64,000 bases of DNA from Telmatactis stephensoni (GCA_029948255.1 JALIZF010001705.1:62001-126000); one strand, 5' to 3'. Numbered from the stretch's first letter, positions 23,818 through 49,168 are shown. Translations and numbers: made by a program. The notes: a model not told the origin generated them from the sequence alone.

Positions 23818-23889
23818 ACTTATTTTGCGCAAATAGCAGCAAATAGCATAAACATGATGAACTGCGCATTAATAATTCAGCAAAAATAA
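23632..23889 (+). CDS. Possible captured gene start, SAP-like segment
   Basis: Reads MAASDISLKEPDIFGAKRTK, then a segment with LTKAEAVRWLRCRGCR. The Lys/Glu/Ala plus Trp-Leu-Arg-Cys pattern resembles SAP-like DNA-binding starts of cnidarian genes I have seen, but the homology is not certain. From about residue 41 the frame reads the palindrome arm, so only the first 40 or so residues could be real. No splice partner is visible. Confidence 0.3.
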   Translation: MAASDISLKEPDIFGAKRTKDIEVLTKAEAVRWLRCRGCRNLNLVHFPKMQRETPSFPESRITYFAQIAANSINMMNCALIIQQK

Positions 23890-24087
23890 AAATTTAGCAA
23901 CAATATAATTGCTATAAATAAAAAGTGATAAAAGATAATAATCTAAATCTAAATATTACTAAATAGCACAAAATCCTTTGTTTTCCATTGTTTTCCATTG
24001 TTTAGTAGCTATATTTTGTATTATTTAGCTAGTACAATTTCACGGGTTAGAGTGATGGCACTTAGAGTGGTTTTCTTAAACGAGCGC

Positions 24088-24198
24088 GAGGTCTGTACGG
24101 GAAAATATCAGACCGAGGTCTTGACAGTACGGACCGAGCCGTAGGCGAGGTCCGTACAAAAAAGACCGAGGTCTGATATTTTCCCGTACAGACCGAGC
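24088..24198. repeat. Hairpin, GAGGTCTGTACGGG arms
   Basis: GAGGTCTGTACGGGAAAATA is repeated in inverted form about 65 bp later, with a related CGGACCGAG/CGAGGTCCG stem in the loop. No coding content. Confidence 0.75.
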
Positions 24199-24250
24199 AA
24201 GCTCGGTTAATAAATTGTTTATTATATGGCATTTTATTTTTGAAATTTGT

Positions 24251-24262
24251 TTTACCGGAAGT
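24251..24262 (+). repeat. 12-bp direct repeat, left of the Crypton
   Basis: TTTACCGGAAGT occurs here and again in the same orientation at 26073-26084, 1.8 kb apart, bracketing the recombinase pseudogene. Cryptons insert by tyrosine recombination and may leave short direct repeats, so these could be the element's limits. Confidence 0.45.
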
Positions 24263-24492
24263 CATTCGCTGCTCATTAATATTCATGACGTGCGAGGCCG
24301 GCCAAGCTTGTGTCACAGACTGTAAAACGTCTTTGAGTCAATGAAAGAACTAAATGATTTATTTAGCTTGAAAAAAGTTACGAAAAAGAACATTTTTCAA
24401 GGAATCTCGAATGTTTGATATAGAAAAATGTCTTAAAACACTGAATAATGTCAGCTGCATGAAGAAATCAAAACGTCGAAAGAGCAAAAAGT

Positions 24493-25844
24493 TTACAACA
24501 AAACTAATGTACGAGTCAAATCCAAGGGTGCCCATGTTGCCGATGTACTGCCACTGCTTATAGCGAGGGACTGAAGGTTGGAAGTGCTAGACATCGTTTC
24601 ACCTCTTGTTGTGCCAGTTATCTGAAGTAAAGGGGGTTGAGGACCACACTGATTTAAAGCCAAGGGACTAATTGTGGACGGCTGTGATCTACTCAAGATA
24701 TCTGACATCTGGCGTTGATGTTTTTCGCTCGCAGATTTGTAAGACTGAAGACTTTCAACCCTTTTATGGCCGCTTGACTGTGCTACAAACATTTCTGGTG
24801 TGTTGGCATCAAGAAGTCGTCCAACGTGGGTTTTTCTAACGGAATGGTTACTAATTTTAACACCAGCTCGCTTAATTCCTGCTCTTTCTGCAGCTTTGGA
24901 TAGGAATTTTCCAATTTCATTTTTTCCAAGGGGGGACTTCATGTACCAAACATTGCTATCAGGTCGTCGATTGTAGTTTATTGCAAAGAAATATGGTGCA
25001 TCTCGGACATTCATCTCCACAGGACGATGACTTTTAAATATGTTGTAAAACTTAACTGGGCATCTCTCAGACTCTGTAGCATAGGCTTTTGGCTGAAAGG
25101 CTCTTTGGTGGCCATTTTCTTGTCCTCTGCGTGTTTTCGTACCTCTTTCGGCGAGCCAAACAAGTCTTTCTCGACCATCTACAGGATCTTTTTGTAGTTC
25201 CACGTCTCCCCAGCAAAGCTTTCTACTCTCGTCTCTTGCACGAAAACCAAAGTGTAATGCCAAGCACCACCACACTGTCCTCTGAAGAATTTCTGGATCA
25301 GATACTAGACCAAGTTGTCCACACTTGAAAAGTTGGTCCTCCTCTTCATCTGTAAGTGCTTTGGTAGCGTGTGGTTTGTTGCCTTTACCAGCCGTGTTTA
25401 CTAGTTGTTTACGTTTTGAAGCGAGGATTTTCTTGACTTTTCAAATTCTGCATCTTTGAGAATATTGAATTGGCAGTGGTTATCATTTAGATATCTTTGG
25501 ATACTTCTTTGGAAACCCGAAAGACTGTCTGGCTCATATTCGTCCCCGTTTACTTTGCGAACATGTATAAAAAACTTTGACAACAAGTGGTCGAGCTCTG
25601 CCAATGGTAAGTTTGTAATGTTGATATCCTTCTTCCCAATTGACTCCATGTATCGATAGAATGCATTCAAGTCGCTTCTTGTTTTCTTGGTGGTGTTTGC
25701 ACTATTTTGTTCGTTGATGAAAGTGTCTATTTTTTCTTGGCTGTTTTCGGCATTGTTTTCGTTGTTTTCGCTGACATTTTCTTTGTTGTGCTCCGACTCT
25801 TGCGGATAGTAAAACTCACTTTCTGAGTGATTTTCTTCGGACAT
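24493..25844 (-). pseudogene. Crypton-type tyrosine recombinase, frameshifted
   Basis: The first frame (25844-25401, 147 aa) is acidic at its start, then has a helical core-binding-like domain (FYRYMESIGKKDINITNLPL, EYEPDSLSGF). The second (to 24493) carries the catalytic part of a tyrosine recombinase: FRARDESRKL (box I Arg), NHSVRKTHVGRLL (His-x-x-Arg), SGHKRVESLQSY (His and nucleophile Tyr). The frames are joined without an intron by a one-base loss in an A-run near 25428-25431. The downstream frame is open from there through KGNKPHATKALTDEEED to the catalytic domain. DUF3504/KIAA1958-like and ZMYM proteins are related. The frameshift makes it a pseudogene or an assembly error. The Ser/Thr-rich tail ends at 24493. 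Confidence 0.75.
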
Positions 25845-26341
25845 TTAGTAGCAAAACCGAGTTCCTGAACCTTTAAGAAGTAGACTTTTTAGTTTTGTTT
25901 TTGTTTTTTGTTCTCTTTCTATTTTTCGATGTTGAAAATTCAAGTTTTTACAGTACTCTCAAGTTCAACACAATGCAAGCTCAAATAGTTGCCGGTCCGG
26001 GATATTTTCCGTATTCGCCCACGGGCATTACGGGGGATCCAGACCGTCAAACAGCCAATCAGAGCGCGCGAATTTACCGGAAGTAGTTTGTGCCATATAA
26101 TAATACACTTTATTACACTTTGGCTCTTTTGTTTTCTATTATATTTCTTGACTATTACACTTTATTGCACTTTAATTAGTACACTTTGTTTCACGGGTTT
26201 ATGAAAACCACTCTAATCCGTGAAATAGATATTATTCTAACAGACATTAGTAGGCACTATTTCTATTGTTTTCTTTTGTTTTGATTCGACTATTAGACAC
26301 CTGTTAGATTTCGTTTCATGGATTAAGTGCCATCACTCTAA
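25845..26341. other. MITE debris upstream of the Crypton
   Basis: Contains ends of the CCCGTGAAA/CACTCTA MITE families (near 26193-26215 and 26319-26340) that pair with ends at about 24030-24070. The Crypton therefore appears to sit inside older MITE sequence. TTTTGTTTTCTATTA at 26128 and ATTGTTTTCTTTTG at 26266 mark the element centres. Confidence 0.55.
26073..26084 (+). repeat. 12-bp direct repeat, right of the Crypton
   Basis: Second copy of TTTACCGGAAGT in the same orientation as 24251-24262. Confidence 0.45.
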
Positions 26342-28352
26342 GGGCCTGATTATATGAACCGGTCTGGCCCGGTTAAGCGGTCTGACTTCTTTTGTTTTGT
26401 GGCCCCAAGGGAAAAGAAAGCAAAAGAAGTCAGCCCGCTTAAGGTGGCTCGACCCAATTTTCAAGTAGAGCTACCAGTCGTCTTTGAGTGAAAATTATTT
26501 GTTCATGAGCAGTCCGATAGTAAATTACATATTACACCCTTATCAGACAAAGATCAAAGTTTATGATGACGTATGTTATATGGAGATCGGTGCTATTATG
26601 GCGACGCCTTAAAAGAATTCCCCTTTTTACATATTCTCGATTTTAATGAGTTCTAGGCTTATTCTTGAAAAATGCTCTTGTGATCTTGTAGTTAACATCA
26701 TTGCCTTTAGCTCTAGCAAATTAAATCAATTTCTGAGAGAGCGTTTTTAAGATATCATCGATGAGAGATTTTAACTGCAAAAATCGAGCGTAAACAAAAC
26801 AACGTTTTGAATCTCCTACAATTAAAAAGAAAGTAGCACATCTAAGTTAATTTTTCATCTCAAATTGTTGTAAAGATATCAAATTTGGCTACTGAAAGAG
26901 ACGAGAGAAATTACATTGATTGATATCGAGAAAAGTGAGCCGAACTCATGTATATGGACATGCTGATTCTGCGTCTGTTGCCCAAATTTCGCTCTATTGT
27001 TACATAAACTGCAATATTTAAAGATCCCTTCGATAAATTTTGTTTAAAAATTAGTATGGTTGAGTTTTGGTAATAGTTGATATGATATAGCGTTTTCAAA
27101 TCCATTGAATCATTTTATGGCTATAAAATATTAGCTTCAAATCAGTATATTTTTCAGCCGGATACAGTGGTCGACAACTCATTGATGCATGATGCAGCTC
27201 TTTTGTTTTAGTTTGTCATGTTTTCGTGCATTCTAGCACCTGATGCAAATTGCGGAACGTTTCAATACCTTCCGATTACTCTTCCGAGATATAGTAATCG
27301 CTAGAAAGAAATCTTTTTAACTGTACATTTCTTTGCAGCATGTCAGCAAATCGTTCTATTTTTACTTTGTCTCCCCATGATTCTGCTATTGACGAGTTTC
27401 CATCTGCGGTTGTGTGACAAAACGTTTCTTTCCTTTTTGGCATTCTTATGGAAATTTCATTCTAACAATTACCATATTTCGGAAGAGTGCTCGGAAGGTA
27501 ATGAAGCGTTCCGCAATTTGCATCAAGTGCTGGAATGCATGAAAACATGACAAACTAAAACAAAAGAGCACACATCAACGAGTTGCCAACCACTGATTCC
27601 GGCTGAAAAATATACTGATTTGAAGCTAGTAATTGACCACCTTAAAGGGATTCAATGAATTTGAAAACGCTATATTATATCACCTTCTACCTAAACTAAA
27701 TCACGCTAATTTTTAAACAATATTTATCGAAGAGATTTTGAAATATTAAAGTTTATGTAAAAATAGAGCGAATTGTGGACAATGGAAGCAAAGTCAGCAT
27801 GTCAATATACATGAGTACGGCTCATTTTTTTCGAGATCAATCAATGCGATTTAACTCATCTCTTTCCGTCGAGAAGTTTGATATCCTTATAACAATTTGA
27901 GATAAAAATTCAACTTAGATGCGCTATTTTCCTTCCAGCTGTACGAGATTCAAACAATTGTTTTGTTTACGCTTAATTTTCGCTGTTAAAATTTTTCATC
28001 GATAATATCTCGAAAACGCTCTCTCAGAATTTCGTTTAATTCGCTAGAGCTAAAGGCAATGATGTTAACTACAAGATCACAAGAGCATTTTTTAAGAATA
28101 AGCCTAAAACTCATTAAAATCGAGAATATGTAAAAAGGGGAATTCATTTAAGGCGTCGCCATAATAGCACCGATCTCCATATATCATACGTCATCATAAA
28201 CCTTGATCTTTGTCTGATAAGGGTGAAATATGTAATTTACTATCGGACTGCTCATGAACAAATAATTTTCACTCAAAGACGACTGGTAGCTCTACTTGAA
28301 AATTGGGTCGAGCCACCTTAACCGGACCAGCCCGGTTCATATAATCAGGCCC
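26342..28352. mobile_element. Foldback MITE split by a TTAA element
   Basis: GGGCCTGATTATATGAACCG at 26342 has its complement ending at 28352. Removing the insertion at 26443-28317 plus one TTAA leaves a hairpin of about 130 bp whose centre carries TTCTTTTGTTTTGTGG. Similar centre and stem sequences occur at 51577-51683. Confidence 0.8.
26443..28317. mobile_element. 1.9 kb TTAA-flanked palindrome
   Basis: Long inverted arms (roughly 750-900 bp each) start GGTGGCTCGACCCAATTTTC and read almost continuously to about 27200 and back from about 27500. TTAA flanks both ends (26439-26442, 28318-28321). The arms have diverged by scattered substitutions. A non-autonomous piggyBac-like foldback; no gene is seen. 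Confidence 0.85.
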
Positions 28353-29490
28353 TTAATCACTCTACACTTTGCTTCATGGGTTAGAGTAGTTTTCATAAAC
28401 CCGTGAAATAGATACTAAACTAACACACATTAGTAAAAATCTACTAGTATTCTAATTCAAATCTCACATTCTGATTGGCTACTCTACTCACCTTCTAATA
28501 GTGATAGAAGGTGAGTAGAGAAAATAGGGATTCGTGATTTGAAAATTATCAGCAAATTTCTATAGATAAAACATGATTTTTAATTATATTTGCCAAAATT
28601 ACCACGGGTGATATTTCTACAAAACAACACGTACAAATGTTGATATATAAGAAGAGAAATTTTTGCGATTTTGATAAAAAAACTGAGAGAGTTCAATCAC
28701 CGTTCTCTACGGACCGTACCGTCCAAAAGTGAAAAAAGGGGCTTTCAAGTCTAAACTGTCTAAGATAACTCAACAGTATTCAAGTACAATAGCAAAATTT
28801 AGTGAAAAATTACTTTGTTTTCTTTTTTGGTCGATTTTCGGCGTGAATGATCGACTTCAAAGTCACAGAAAAACAAACTCTCAGGAAGCGAGCAAGTAGT
28901 CACTTGTAATAAAGGACAAAAACGGTATTGTTTGAAAAAACGATGAGACAAAAAACTTTCTAAATTAGATAAACAGGGAATACATAAGTGTAGAATAACT
29001 TTTTATTACCTTTGCAATAACTTTTCTGCAGGATTCCTTCGTGTTGAAGCTAGTAATTTGAAAAGCTTCACTTTCACCGAATCAGTTCACGGCGAGCCGG
29101 TCGGTCAGCTCGATCTTTTTTCGTCTTTTCGCCCCGAATAATACAAAGAAATCTCCACAAGCATCAGATAATCCGTACTGCTTTTGTTTTTTGAGCTTTC
29201 GACTTTCTTCTATGATCAAAATCACTTCTTTTTAGCGGAAGAAAGCTTCACAGCTGGACTAGCTGCCGATTTTCCTCGGCTCCCAAAAGAAAAACAGTTG
29301 CCATGGGAACTATAATTTTTTATGCGTAGCTTTCCGAAATTTCCCAGTTTTTTAGGTTAAAAATTATCACCAAATTTCGTTTTGTAAATTTTGGATTAGA
29401 ATACTAGTAGATTTTTAGAGTACTCTAGTGGACTCTAATTCAATTGTTTTCTTTTGTTCATATTTGACTATTACACATTAACTGTTGGTA
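28353..29490. mobile_element. MITE debris and foldback, CTACTAGTATTCTAA ends
   Basis: Ends TAAAAATCTACTAGTATTC near 28431 and GAATACTAGTAGATTTTTA near 29398-29416 bracket about 1 kb without a gene. This unit sits inside an older element whose halves begin near 28385 and resume at about 29417. A small hairpin (CTACTCACCTTCT / AGAAGGTGAGTAG) lies at 28480-28520. Confidence 0.6.
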
Positions 29491-30107
29491 GAGTGATCGC
29501 ACTTAATCCGTGAAATTGTACTAACTAAATAATGCAAAATAGCATTATTATTATTCAATTTTCATACACTGTACAAATTCTGATTTTCTGATTGGTCAGT
29601 TTGTACCACGTGACGCGTTGTTATGACGTGACAACACGTCACGACGTATTAACTCCGACGAATTAATTTTGATAATACGTTGGCAATAACGCATACTTGG
29701 AAAGAAACAATGTTCCTGGTGGTAAATTTGAGGATTTTTCGAAAAAGAGAAGATCAACGAGCATACTTAAAACTGCTTAGCGTGCCTGTTTTGAAGGTAA
29801 ACTCAATTTCATTGAAGTTTTTGGAGCTTACTGAGATCAACATATTTCAACGGCTTAAAAACAGAGTTCGCCGGCTTTCCAAATTCATCTTAATATTTAC
29901 TGTTTTTTAGACTGGTTATCCAAAACCTATCTCATAGAAAGTTTAGAAAGTCTGCATGCCGCCACAAGTCTGTCTCTGTTTTTAACGGTAAGCTTACAAA
30001 GTTCTAACTTTCATTCAAACCGTATTCAGTTTTTGGCGTGTTGTTTTTGTCAAAGCACTATTCGCCGGCTTTGCAAATTCCAGTCAGTTATAATTTTTGT
30101 TTTTTAG

Positions 30108-30295
30108 ACTGGCTATCCAAAAAATATCCAACAGAAAGTCTGGAAATCCTTTCCCCGCAACTTCTCTCAGATGGGGTAAAGAAATTTTATCAGGAATCGA
30201 AGAAAACGCCAAACTACTTCAGCCTTCGGTTGTCGACAAACGAAAACTACACTTCTTCCCGGCTTCATGCACCAAGGTTTAGCAGCGTTTCAACC
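30108..30295 (+). CDS. Orphan exon-like segment
   Basis: An acceptor (T-rich tract, TTTTTAG) opens the frame and a GTAAGT donor closes it. The peptide contains DWLSKKYPTESLEI, then GVKKFYQES and a Ser/Arg-rich end. An earlier, shorter exon-like copy (acceptor TTTTTTAG, ACTGGTTATCC...) lies at about 29910-29990. The family is not identified; a link to recombinase N-terminal domains is only a guess. Confidence 0.3.
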
Positions 30296-30692
30296 GTAAG
30301 TCGCCAGTTTAAACCTATATCCAAAACTCCAGCGATAATTTTCTAGACCTTTCACTTACCGAGTTCTAGGACTCAGTGCTGAATCACTTTTAACGATCCA
30401 AAAAAGTCTGAGTTCTTTGTTTATAAGACTTATGGACGATTTCAATTTTACCGAGCAAGTTGTAAACATGGATTCTGAGAACTCGTTTATTATCTTTAAT
30501 CTAAAGTTCTTGTATCACGGTATTTTTCTCCTAGTTTTCTTCTGAAAGGTTTATTGTGTATTGTTAAAATTACCAAATGCTATTAAATAAATTTTGAATA
30601 AGTCTTACTATTTTGAGTGATTTCTAGTGATCTTAGATGTCGACTGACAGTTTTAGCCTGCTTCTGCAGTGTATTCAAATTGAATAATAAAA

Positions 30693-30878
30693 AGGTTAAC
30701 GCACTCTTTGCTCGTGAATTATCGGGATTTTATCTTCACTCGTTTACTAACAATGAACTCGAAATTTTTTCATACTGCACTCGGCTAACGCCTCGTGCAG
30801 TATTTAAAATTTCTCGTTCATTGTTAGCAAACTCGTGAAGATAAATCCCGATAATTCACTCGCCGAGTGCGTTAACCT
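30693..30878. repeat. Hairpin element, AGGTTAACGCACTC ends
   Basis: Inverted arms of about 65 bp, including GAATTATCGGGATTTATCTT-like sequence, around a short loop. MITE-like. Confidence 0.75.
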
Positions 30879-31002
30879 CTAATTAAACAATGGAAAACAA
30901 AGGATTTTATACTTTTTAGTACAAAGTAGATTTTGCACTTTTTCACGGGTTAAGTGCGATCACTCTATATATTTATTTCACGGGTTTATGAAAACCACTC
31001 TA

Positions 31003-31295
31003 GAGTATAAACACTAAAAGTGTGCAACATATATAATACTAAATAGTGCTAAATTATGCAAATCTTTTGTTTTCTATTTTTTAATTAGTGCTATTTAGTA
31101 CTAAATAGTGCAAAGTAGAGTGATTTTCACCGGACTGTGAAATAGTTACTAAGCTAATAGACACTAATAGACTCTGCACCCATTGTTTTCTTTTGTAGCA
31201 ATACAACTATTAGACACTATTAAACACTGACTATTAGTAATTGTTTCACAGTCCGATGAAAATCACTCTATTGCACACTTTTAGTGTTTGTACTC
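31003..31295. mobile_element. TA-flanked MITE interrupted by another MITE
   Basis: GAGTATAAACACTAAAAGTG at the left and its complement ending GTACTC, with TA outside both ends. The 31118-31268 MITE sits inside it. The related element at 36771-36895 lacks that insertion, so it serves as an empty site and shows that TA was duplicated. Confidence 0.85.
31118..31268. mobile_element. TA-flanked GAGTGATTTTC MITE, 151 bp
   Basis: Nearly identical to 19314-19464. Left junction AAAGTA-GAGTG, right junction CACTC-TATTGC; the empty site at 36771-36895 reads AAAGTATTGC. Confidence 0.9.
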
Positions 31296-31693
31296 TAATG
31301 AAAACCACTAATGTAAAATAGCACACTATTAACCAGAGGAAAACAAAGGATTGCGTACAAATTAGTACTATTTAGATTTTGTACTTTTTCACGTGTAAAG
31401 AGTGATCACTTTATTTCCATGAAATGTTATTTATTGCAATATTCAGATTCTAGTACAAAAGTACAAGTATTTTCGATCCATTTAGCAGGATCACATAACT
31501 AAGCAATAATTTCTTCTACATAAACATTTAACATTTGCAAGTTGCAATTAACAACGCAATAATTCACGGAGTCTTATTCGCCAGTAGAATACTTTGTATT
31601 AGTTTTTAAGACGGATTCATAGTTACTTGCAAAGTACTATTACAGATTTGTCTTTAACTAAGAGTTCCCTGCTTTAGGCTGATCATGCTCAAT
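31296..31693. other. 3' region of the lipoxygenase gene
   Basis: Downstream of the stop on the minus strand. Contains MITE remnants (GGAAAACAAAGGATT at about 31340, an ACGTGTAAAGAGTGATCAC end at about 31390) and two minus-strand AATAAA words at 31410-31415 and 31430-31435. Confidence 0.5.
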
Positions 31694-44576
<12,883 letters not shown>

Positions 44577-45639
44577 TTTGAACCTGAAGATGAAAACAAC
44601 AACAACACAGTGCTTATCATTCATTTTTTCACTTTGTTTTTGGGAAAAAAACGTAGACAACATAGAAGTAAAGAATACTTAGGCATACATTTAGTTCTTT
44701 CTTTATCTTTGCCCTTTCTCTACAGTGTAAAATAATATAATATATAACAAATATATAACGTTTTGCTGTGTTTACATAACCTGATCAGTAAACACTCGGG
44801 AAATTAAGTTTGGGAGAATTAATTGGAGAGCGATTGTTAGAACTGAGCCGTAGACTAATGCTGTCGTCAATGTTTACATTTTGCTTCATTAGCATACGGT
44901 TTAGGGTCGACAATACTACAAACTGAGTTCAAAACTTTTAAGAGCTGTGTCATATAAGTAATCTAGCTACGAAAGTTTTAGCTCTTTACATTCACTATTA
45001 TGCATGATATCAGTTTCTAAATTGATTTCAAATTTCTATGTGGTAAAAGCACTAATGAGCCCGTACACATAAAAACTATTGCATGTGTCAAACTCAAATT
45101 TTACAACACGTCATACTAATCTAGCGATCTGATTGGTTAATTAGAGTGTGTCAATAAGGACAGACACTGCCAATGGGTTTCGGCGCGCGTGCTCGTTTTG
45201 TCGCCCGGTTTAAAAAGGATTTTTTAACTTTTATCTCAAATAATTGTTGTAAAAAAAAAAGAAAAAAGAATTGAAGATGGTTTTGAGTTGTCTGTCCTCT
45301 TATTGACACCCTTTTGACGCCATAAAATGTCAAAGCTTTGCAGTGAGCTTTCCACTTGAGTTTTAAACATTTTATGACATCAAGAGTGTGTCAATAAGAG
45401 GACAGACAACTCAAAACCATCTTCAATTTGTTAATTTCCACAGAAAGATAATTTGGCTATGCCCTTTCAATATTCAAAGTTGATTTGGTGATAATTTGGT
45501 TGAAAAGTGAAATGCCCGGCCTATTATAAGCAGCATTTTATAATAGTGATACTAAGATACTACCTTAGAATCACAAAAATAGAACACTAAGCCTCAAGTT
45601 ACAGCTGAAGTTAAGTTACATTTTGTAATGCATTCTCGA
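44577..45639. other. Region upstream of the lipoxygenase, with repeats
   Basis: Probable 5' UTR and promoter of the lipoxygenase on the minus strand; no clear TATA box was picked out. 45105-45165 is shared with 13258-13320. An inverted repeat with arms of about 50 bp (GAAGATGGTTTTGAGTTGTC and complement) lies at 45265-45430. Confidence 0.5.
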
Positions 45640-47135
45640 AAGGTATTTCTGGAGGTTTACTAGTTGATGTAGAGGAGCTGTTTCATACACAATACAATTA
45701 TTTCCGTAACTTGTCTTACAATGGGGATTTTGGAACAAACTCTACGAACCATTGCATGTAACATACTCTGCATCGTACAAAGTCATTGTGACAAAACGGC
45801 AAATTGTGCAAATTGTTTTGCAAAGCCATTGCGAGAAAAGTTGTAGAATACATTGCATCGTGTAACAGCAGCTTAAAGCAGTCATTTCAAGGAGAAGCAA
45901 AATACCAAGGTTGCTAGCCAATTCAATTCAACACGAAACACATCAGCTCTTATATGAGTAACAACATAAAATCTAATTTTTTGCTGGTCAATTTAACCAA
46001 TTTTCTATCACAAATCTAGCAAACCAATCTGTGGATGTATAACTACTCGCCACAACCGTTTACTGAAAAACGAACAAACGAAGTTTACCGTTCTTACTGT
46101 ATTCAGTGATTCTTTTTGAAATGATATTAGATTCAGGAATGAGCTTATGCGGATTCAAAGTTCCTAAATTTGTACTATTTAAAACTCAAAGGAAATGTGG
46201 TTTCTTACCTTTTATCCAGCAAAATTATCACCGAGTTCACCAACCTTACAAACACGCCTTGCAAACTCAAAAGCAACTGAGGTCAGAGAAAAAAAAAAGC
46301 ACTTTCAATTTAAACCTTAAACGCGTTTGACCCTTGCTTTCTATTGGCTAATATTGATGTGGTCAAATTGCAGTCATTAGAGCGATAACACTAAAACCGT
46401 GAAATAACTTAGCAACTAAATAGAGACAAATAGCAGCAAAACCCTTTGTTTTCTATTGTTTCATTAGTACTATTTGTACTTTTTAGTTAGTACTTGTTTC
46501 ACGGTTTTAGTGTTATCGCTCTAACAGCCGGGCTGGCATAAGGACAAAAAAGACAAAAGAACAACTGTTTTCTCAAGCTAGAATTCTCTCCAACTGGTAG
46601 TTTGTCCGTGTATGACCTAGTTTCTCATTGTTCAGTAATGATGTGGTCAAATTGCAATCATTAACAGAGGACAAAAGGACAACTGTTTTCTCAAACTAAA
46701 ATTCTCTCCTACTAGCAGTTTGCCGGGCATAACCTTCCAAACCTTTCACAGAAATGTCGGAAGACAAGTAGAAGAAGAAACGTTTGTGCAATGACATGAA
46801 TATAAGCAACTTATATTGAGAATTATGAAACTTAATTATTCTAAACAATATTAACGTAATAGCACGATGGCGTCATTTTACTACAACTACCAAAATGCTT
46901 TACAGCTTTTCTTTCTTATTCAAATTTTTATTCCCTCCTGAGAATTTGCCATCATGCAAAAAGAAGAAAACGTTCAATCACTGGAACACATTTGCGGTTA
47001 CATTTGAATTTCTGTAATCATGGTAATGTTGTTTAAGCATAATAAAGTTACATCATTCTCATTAAGACCTTTTTGCTTTATTTTTGAAATTCGAACACTA
47101 CAAGACAATAGGTGAGTACAGAGTTTGTGGAATGT
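45640..47135. repeat. Tandem duplication, copy 1 of block A (1.5 kb)
   Basis: Nearly identical to 49323-50813, with only scattered differences plus a small block difference near 46292-46310. Contains the same 142-bp MITE. No firm gene: the frame MILFEMILDSGMSLCGFKVP occurs in both copies but has no recognised domain. Confidence 0.9.
46380..46521. mobile_element. 142-bp GAGCGATAAC MITE, copy 3
   Basis: TA on both sides; identical or nearly so to 50058-50199, because it was copied with the block. Confidence 0.9.
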
Positions 47136-49104
47136 ACTGGGAGTAAAGTTGATCCTGGCAACTACATGGGGAATTTGCGTTAGTAGCTGTTTAGGAAAAT
47201 TCTTTACCCTGGTTCTAAATAATCGTTTGAATTCCTTTTTGATGAAGTGTAATACTCTAAATAAGTACCAAATTGGTTTTCGTCAGGGATATAGGACGGC
47301 GGACCATATTTTAGTTTTGAAAACTTTGATAGATTCTTATAAATCGCGCAATAAACCTTTGTTTGCATGTTTTATTGATTTTAAGAAAGCTTATGATAGT
47401 GTGTGGCGCGAAGGTCTGTTTTACAAGCTTATCAAATATGGTTGTAGTAGAAAGTTTATTCATATTCTTTCTGATATGTATTCAGCTGTTTAGTCTTCTG
47501 TTAAATTGAATCAGGGTTGTACACCTTTTTTTGTTTCTAATATTGGAGTGAAACAGGGGTGTAATCTTAGTCCAACTGTTTAATTTGTTTATTAATGATA
47601 TCCCAGAAATTTTTGATGCATCGACTTGTGATCCTGTTACATTAGGTTCTGTTAAGTTGAGTTGCCTGTTGTATGCTGATGATTTAGTGATTTTATCTGA
47701 GTCTGAGTCTGGTCTCCAGAATAGTATTAACTTGTTATGTTCATACTCCAAAAAGTGGAGATTAAATGTTAACCTCAAAAACTCTAAGATCTTAATTTTT
47801 GGTAAAGCATCTTGCAGAAAAAAGTTTATTTTTGTAAAATGGTTTTATGACAAACATCAGTTAGAATGTGTAGATGAATATACTTATCTTGGAATTAACT
47901 TCCATTTCGATGGCAATTTCAAATTTGCCCAAAGCATTTTATATAATAAAGCCTTACGGGCTTATCATAGTATTTTCAAGGCCTTTTCTAATGTGGAGAA
48001 TGTACCAATTCGAGTGTTGTTAAAATTATTCTCCTCTTTGGTAGTCCCGGTGATGTTGTATGCTTGTGAGGTCTGGGGCGTGCATATTCTAGGCAGAGTT
48101 AAGAACTTTGAGTCTTTTAAGAAAAAATTTGTCGGTGTCTCTTTTCTTTTTGAGAAGCTTCATTTGAAGTTTTGTAAAAGAGTATTGGGTGTCCACTCTA
48201 AAGCTTCGAATGTAGCTGTGTATGCAGAGTTAGGAAGAGTCCCCCTGACTGTCCAAGTTTCATCTTTAATAGTCAAATATTGGTTAAGAATTACAAACCC
48301 ATTATATAAAGAGACGTTAGTAGGAGAGGCTGCTAATTTATGTATTAAGTTAAATTCTAAGGAAATTGTTTTTACGAACAATGTCTTAGAATTAAGCGGT
48401 CTAAAAACAATTTCTGAAGTTCATCCCTCTATTGATGAACTTAAGACAGTTACTAAGTATGTTAAAGAAAAATTAGTCAATTTTTGTGTAAAAAAGTTTA
48501 ACGCTCAGATTAATGATTCGACTGATAATGGGGGAAAGCTTCGTACTTATAGGCGGTTTAAAAAGGAAATTAAGTAGTTGAACGTTATCTTAATTCTGTG
48601 CGTGTTGTAAAATATAGACAGGCTGTTACACGGCTTCGTATCTCTGCGCATAGTTTCCCAGTTGAACGTGGCAGATATACGAAGACACCATACGAATTAA
48701 GGTTATGCTCTCTGTGTGATGATAATGAAGTGGGGGATGAATATCATTACTTGTTCAAGTGTAAAAATAGTCAGTTTGTTGGTGTTAGAAATATTTTTAT
48801 CCAAGATATAATATCTATTAATAATTCTTTCGTTTCTTTTAAAAGTGAAGATTTTTTCATATACCTGTTATCAATGAATGATGATTCAGTATCAGGTGTT
48901 TTTGCTAAATATTGCTATAATATTCAATTGTTGTATGACAGTTGTAATGGTCAATAGATAGCTACGATGATTTATATATTTATATACATATCTATATACT
49001 TTACACTTATTATATTATATTATATTATATTATAGTGTAGTCTAGATTCAATTTTTGTTTGTATTCCTTATATACCTTACTGGTATTTTTGTTTGGAATA
49101 AAGC

Positions 49105-49168
<64 letters not shown>

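Larger units (their letters stand above)
29491..30965. mobile_element. TA-flanked element with 1.3 kb of acquired interior
   Basis: Ends GAGTGATCGCACTTAATCCG and its near complement, TA on both sides. The ends match the MITE at 36974-37971. The interior holds exon-like sequence (29680-30346) and a hairpin (30693-30878). Confidence 0.65.

Noticed and set aside
24493..25844. Intron between the two Crypton frames
   Set aside because: The reading shifts by one base within an A-run with continuous coding on both sides; no GT-AG pair is needed or fitting.
47125..48957. Three reverse-transcriptase frames as separate genes
   Set aside because: They are consecutive parts of one LINE protein separated by a stop and frameshifts.
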